From: an uncultured Lachnospiraceae bacterium
GTDB lineage: Bacteria; Bacillota; Clostridia; Lachnospirales; Lachnospiraceae
NCBI GenBank assembly: GCA_946627575.1
Contig: CAMOVS010000040.1
Span: forward strand, 1-7,998
DNA: 7,998 nucleotides
Direction of reading: 5' to 3'
Part shown: one piece after another, positions 4,986 to 7,998 of the stretch
Layout: the number at the start of each line of letters is the position of its first letter
Numbering within the stretch: position 1 is the stretch's first letter
Translations under genes and position numbers: made by a program
The notes under the pieces: generated by a model
The model's database searches: none
What the model was told of the DNA's origin: nothing
What the model saw: the letters and a program-made list of their open reading frames with translations, nothing else

Positions 4986-7227
4986 AGAAGTTCGATACGT
5001 AGACTTGGTAATCGACCGGGTCCATGAGGCCCTGGACCGGATCTTCGAGTACAGGATCCCTCCGGATCTTGACCATGCAGTGAAAACCGGCAGCCGGGTG
5101 ATTGTCCCTTTCGGATCGGGGAACAGGGAGACTGCCGGCTATGTGATCGCTGTTAAGAATCGGGCAGACTGGGATCCGGACAAGATTAAGGACATCCTCC
5201 GGGTGGAGGAGGGAAGCCTTCCGGTGGAATCCCAGCTGATCCGGCTGGCTTCTTTTATTCGCAGTCAATATGGATCCACCATGATCCAGGCCCTTCGGAC
5301 CGTGATGCCTGTCCGGAGCAAGGTCAGGCCAAGGACGGAGACCAGAATCTTTCTGGCGATGGACAAAGAGGAAGCGGGATCTCTTCTTGCTTCTTATGAC
5401 AGGCGACACGCGGTGAGAAAAGCTGCTCTTCTAAGAGGCCTTCTTAACCAGGGCAGTATGACCCGGGAGGAGTGCATCAAGGACTGCAGGCTCTCTATGA
5501 CTGATTTGAGGAAGATGGAAACGGCCGGCATCCTGGAGATCCGGGAGAGAATTCTCTGGCGCAATCCCTATGAGAAGCTGGAGAGAAGGGAGAACCGGGT
5601 CCGGCTGAACGAAGAACAGGAGGCGGCTTTTGACCAATTCAGGGAGAATTATGACCGGGGCGACCACCGGGTGTACCTTCTCCACGGAATTACCGGCAGC
5701 GGGAAGACCGAGGTCTATCTGGAGATGATACGCCACGTGATCGGCCAGGGCCGGCAGGTGATTCTCCTGGTTCCTGAGATCTCTCTGACCTGGCAGACTG
5801 TCCGCCGCTTTTATGACAGCTTCGGTGACCGGATTGCGGTGATGAATTCCAGGATGTCCGCAGGAGAGCGATTCGATGCGGCTGAGCGGGTTCGGAGAGG
5901 CGAGGCGGACCTGGTTATCGGTCCCCGCTCTGCTCTGTTTGCCCCGGTTCGTGATCTGGGGCTGGTGATCATTGATGAAGAACACGACCATGCCTTTAAA
6001 AGTGATATTTCTCCCAAATACCATGCGGCAGAAGTTGCCCGCTGCCGGGCTCATTTATCCGGAGCCAGCCTGGTTCTGGGTTCGGCCACACCCCTGGTCG
6101 AGAGCTATGAGAAAGCGCTGAAGGGAGATTATTGTCTTCTTTCTCTTCATAAAAGGGCAGGACATGCGGCCCTTCCCGGGGTAGAAATCGTGGATCTCAG
6201 GGAGGAATTCCGTCAGGGCAACCGATCGGTGTTCAGCCGAAGTCTTCGGGAAAAGATCCTGGAAAGGCTGTCCCGGAAAGAACAGATCATGCTCTTTATC
6301 AACCGCCGGGGTTTTGCCGGCTTTGTTTCCTGCCGAAATTGTGGTGAGGTCATATCCTGTCCCCATTGCGATGTATCCCTGACTTATCACCGGGACCACA
6401 GGCTCCGATGTCATTATTGCGGCTATGAGACCGCTTTTACGGAGGTCTGCCCATCCTGCGGCAGCGCCCATGTAGCAGCTTTCGGCCTGGGAACCGAGAA
6501 GGTGGAGGATGCATTGCGGGAAGAGTTTCCCCAGGCAAGGGTTCTGCGTATGGATACCGATACCACACGGAAGAAACATGCCCACGAAGAGATCCTGAAG
6601 GCCTTCTCAGAAGGCAGGGCGGATATTCTTCTGGGTACCCAGATGATCGTCAAAGGGCACGACTATGCCAATGTAACCCTGGTGGGGGTCCTGGCGGCAG
6701 ACCTGTCCCTTTTTGACAGGGATTTTCGAAGTGGTGAAACCACCTTCCAACTGCTATGCCAGGCGGCAGGCCGGGCCGGACGGGGAGATAAGGCCGGCCA
6801 GGTAGTGATACAGACCTACCGCCCTGATCACTATGCCATAAGGGCAGCGGCCAACCATTCCTATCAGGATTTTTATGAAAATGAATCTGCCTACCGGAAG
6901 ATGATGGCTTACCCGCCCTACGGGCATATGATGGCCATCCTTATTCAGGCGGCCAGGAAGGAAGAAGCCTGGCTGGCCCATGACCGGGTCAGAAGGATGC
7001 TGGAGATCAGTCAGGCCCAAGAGGAGGATCCGGTAACCATTCTGGATCCCGGCCCTGCCATGATCAGTAAGATCAGGGATGTCTACCGGTATGTTCTCTA
7101 TCTCAAGCACAGAGATAAGGAAAGATTGTCCGACCTGCGCTGCAGGCTGGAAAAAGTGATTGAAGAACACGAAATGTTTGCGGGGATCCATGTTCAGTTT
7201 GATACGGATCCCATGAACGTTTATTAA
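4963..7227 (+). CDS. priA: primosomal protein N' (replication restart helicase PriA)
   Basis: A 754-residue PriA, the 3'-5' superfamily 2 helicase that recognises stalled forks and reloads the replicative helicase. Order of parts: N-terminal DNA-binding domain (VIDRVHEALDRIFEYRIP, 16-33; FIRSQYGSTMIQALRTVMP, 98-116), winged-helix region (about 145-195), Walker A GITGSGKT (242-249), Walker B DEEHD (338-342), SAT (374-376), a zinc-binding insert with all eight cysteines (457, 460, 466, 469, 483, 486, 496, 499), GTQMIVKGHDYANVTLVGV (558-576), and motif VI QAAGRAGRG (600-608). Length fits the Gram-positive family. All catalytic and zinc positions are present, so it should be active. Start ATG 4963 is chosen because GAGGAGGAG (4944-4952) lies ten bases upstream; it overlaps murE by 23 bases, implying coupled expression. 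The link with def-fmt downstream is a conserved Firmicutes order. Confidence 0.97.
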   Translation: MSLQENIEEVRYVDLVIDRVHEALDRIFEYRIPPDLDHAVKTGSRVIVPFGSGNRETAGYVIAVKNRADWDPDKIKDILRVEEGSLPVESQLIRLASFIRSQYGSTMIQALRTVMPVRSKVRPRTETRIFLAMDKEEAGSLLASYDRRHAVRKAALLRGLLNQGSMTREECIKDCRLSMTDLRKMETAGILEIRERILWRNPYEKLERRENRVRLNEEQEAAFDQFRENYDRGDHRVYLLHGITGSGKTEVYLEMIRHVIGQGRQVILLVPEISLTWQTVRRFYDSFGDRIAVMNSRMSAGERFDAAERVRRGEADLVIGPRSALFAPVRDLGLVIIDEEHDHAFKSDISPKYHAAEVARCRAHLSGASLVLGSATPLVESYEKALKGDYCLLSLHKRAGHAALPGVEIVDLREEFRQGNRSVFSRSLREKILERLSRKEQIMLFINRRGFAGFVSCRNCGEVISCPHCDVSLTYHRDHRLRCHYCGYETAFTEVCPSCGSAHVAAFGLGTEKVEDALREEFPQARVLRMDTDTTRKKHAHEEILKAFSEGRADILLGTQMIVKGHDYANVTLVGVLAADLSLFDRDFRSGETTFQLLCQAAGRAGRGDKAGQVVIQTYRPDHYAIRAAANHSYQDFYENESAYRKMMAYPPYGHMMAILIQAARKEEAWLAHDRVRRMLEISQAQEEDPVTILDPGPAMISKIRDVYRYVLYLKHRDKERLSDLRCRLEKVIEEHEMFAGIHVQFDTDPMNVY

Positions 7228-7284
7228 TACAGAGATTGATTATTATCAGAATAGGAAACGAGCAAAGATAAATAACCAAGGAGC

Positions 7285-7326
7285 CGATTGCGTCCGTGCA
7301 GGAGAAACGGCACGGCTGCGGAATCG
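7285..7326 (+). other. folded RNA element in the priA-def gap
   Basis: The 7228-7381 gap contains nested complementary segments. CGATT (7285-7289) pairs with AATCG (7322-7326), CGT (7291-7293) pairs with GCG (7318-7320, one wobble), and CCGTGC (7294-7299) pairs exactly with GCACGG (7310-7315). The interruptions are a G-G mismatch and a two-base bulge. The 10-base loop contains AGGAG. No T-run follows directly, so it is not a standard terminator. GTCCG (7292-7296) could instead pair with CGGAC (7333-7337), giving an alternative fold. The AT-rich 7339-7370 stretch includes TATAAA (7351-7356) but no matching -35. I recognise no known riboswitch class. Confidence 0.4.
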
Positions 7327-7381
7327 AGCATCCGGACCTTTATGTCAATATATAAACTATTATTTTACAGAGGAGAATAAT

Positions 7382-7867
7382 ATGGCAACCAGAAAAGTCC
7401 GTCACATTGGAGACCCCGTTCTTAAGAAAGTCTGTAAACCGGTAAAGAAGATGACGCCGAATCTGCTTACCCTGATCGATGACATGTTTGAAACCATGTA
7501 CGAGGCTCAGGGGGTGGGCCTGGCCGCACCCCAGGTTGGGATTGTCCGACGCATCTGTGTGGTGGATGTCCAGGATGAAGATCCGGTGGTTCTGATTAAT
7601 CCGGAATTGCTGGAGTCTTCCGGGGAACAGACTGATGATGAGGGCTGTCTCAGCGTGCCGGGCAAATGCGCATCGGTAACCCGGGCTGACCATATCGTCG
7701 TTCGTGCCCTGGATCGAGATATGAATGAAGTTACTTATGAGGTGGAAGGGCTGAAAGCCCGGGCCTTTCTCCATGAGATGGACCATCTTGACGGCATTCT
7801 TTACGGGGAGAGGGCCAATGAACCTTATCATGATATAGAAGAGGATGAGGAAGAGGACCTGCAATGA
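7382..7867 (+). CDS. def: peptide deformylase
   Basis: A 161-residue metalloenzyme that removes the formyl group from the N-terminal methionine of new proteins at the ribosome exit. The three family motifs are complete: GVGLAAPQ with Q51 (44-51), EGCLS with metal ligand C89 (87-91), and HEMDH with metal ligands H131 and H135 and catalytic E132 (131-135). The length fits the shorter bacterial deformylases. The C-terminus is a run of acids ([11 protein letters not shown], 151-161) of unknown role. Start ATG 7382 has AGGAG at 7371-7375 six bases upstream. The stop overlaps the fmt start as ATGA (7864-7867), the standard sign of coupled translation of the two enzymes of the formyl-methionine cycle. 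Expression may come from the murE promoter or from an unidentified start in the 154-base leader. Confidence 0.97.
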   Translation: MATRKVRHIGDPVLKKVCKPVKKMTPNLLTLIDDMFETMYEAQGVGLAAPQVGIVRRICVVDVQDEDPVVLINPELLESSGEQTDDEGCLSVPGKCASVTRADHIVVRALDRDMNEVTYEVEGLKARAFLHEMDHLDGILYGERANEPYHDIEEDEEEDLQ

Positions 7868-7998
7868 AGATAGTATTTATGGGGACGCCGGATTTTGCGG
7901 TCCCTACATTGAGAGAATTGACGACCAGACATGAAGTGGCAGCCGTGGTAACCCAGCCCGACCGGAAAAAAGGGAGGGGAAAGAAGATAATTTTCATC
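7864..7998 (+). CDS. fmt: methionyl-tRNA formyltransferase, N-terminal part (3' end outside window)
   Basis: The first 45 codons are present and the frame is still open at the window edge. The start [20 protein letters not shown] is the family N-terminus, with the fold-defining GTPDFAVP at 7-14, followed by [14 protein letters not shown] (28-41), the loop region expected in Fmt. The enzyme transfers a formyl group from 10-formyltetrahydrofolate to Met-tRNAfMet for initiation. The ATG overlaps the def stop by four bases. The catalytic Asn-His-Asp residues lie beyond the window, so integrity of the rest cannot be judged. Confidence 0.95.
   Translation, partial: MKIVFMGTPDFAVPTLRELTTRHEVAAVVTQPDRKKGRGKKIIFI

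Noticed and set aside
6331..6465. Cysteine-rich segment as a separate zinc-finger or rubredoxin-like protein
   Set aside because: It is the standard eight-cysteine zinc insert of PriA, in frame with the helicase motifs on both sides.
7288..7380. 30-codon TTG-initiated frame ending two bases before the def start
   Set aside because: It crosses the folded element and the def ribosome binding site, has only 4-base spacing to AGGAG, and its arginine-rich composition looks like translated structured RNA.
1..7998. CRISPR array, insertion sequence, phage, tRNA/rRNA or toxin-antitoxin genes
   Set aside because: Read on both strands, no regularly spaced repeats, transposase or integrase motifs, RNA gene signatures or paired small toxin-type genes were seen.

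Overview
This is a housekeeping stretch of a low-to-mid GC Gram-positive chromosome, most likely a Clostridia member of the Lachnospiraceae type. The signs are strong GGAGG-type ribosome binding sites, GTG and TTG starts, consensus TTGACA/TATAAT promoters, an extracellular-matrix regulator RemA (DUF370), a RecU-type Holliday junction resolvase, and the Firmicutes block yicC-remA-gmk-rpoZ...priA-def-fmt. All supported genes lie on the + strand. The species assignment is inference from gene content and protein style, not a search.

Layout. Positions 1-264 are the C-terminal end of a MATE-type multidrug/cation transporter that enters from the left. recU follows (348-899). A clear SigA-type promoter at 950-978 then opens the main cluster: yicC (1050-1928), remA (1921-2196) and gmk (2183-2827), each overlapping the next, then rpoZ (3007-3333) after a 179-nt structured gap. 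A strong intrinsic terminator at 3348-3377 closes that unit. A second good promoter at 3426-3454 starts a new one: a MurE-type Mur ligase (3522-4985) whose end overlaps priA (4963-7227), then, after a 154-nt gap holding a folded element, def (7382-7867) and the start of fmt (7864 to the window edge). No gene-free stretch exceeds about 190 bases.

How the genes fit together. The first unit joins RNA processing (YicC), a DNA-binding biofilm regulator (RemA), GMP phosphorylation for GTP supply (Gmk) and an RNA polymerase subunit (omega). The second joins peptidoglycan stem-peptide synthesis (MurE), replication restart (PriA) and the N-formylmethionine cycle (Fmt adds the formyl group to initiator tRNA, Def removes it from new proteins). 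In Bacillus subtilis the slot between rpoZ and priA holds coaBC; here it holds a terminator, a promoter and a divergent murE. That replacement is the main architectural oddity.

I saw no CRISPR array, insertion sequence, phage gene, toxin-antitoxin pair, tRNA or rRNA, and nothing I would call an undescribed defence or biosynthetic system. The items worth a second look are the murE insertion and its altered active-site motifs, the folded leader upstream of def, the paired CTCCTC/GAGGAG segments in the rpoZ leader, and short reading frames abutting the murE start.
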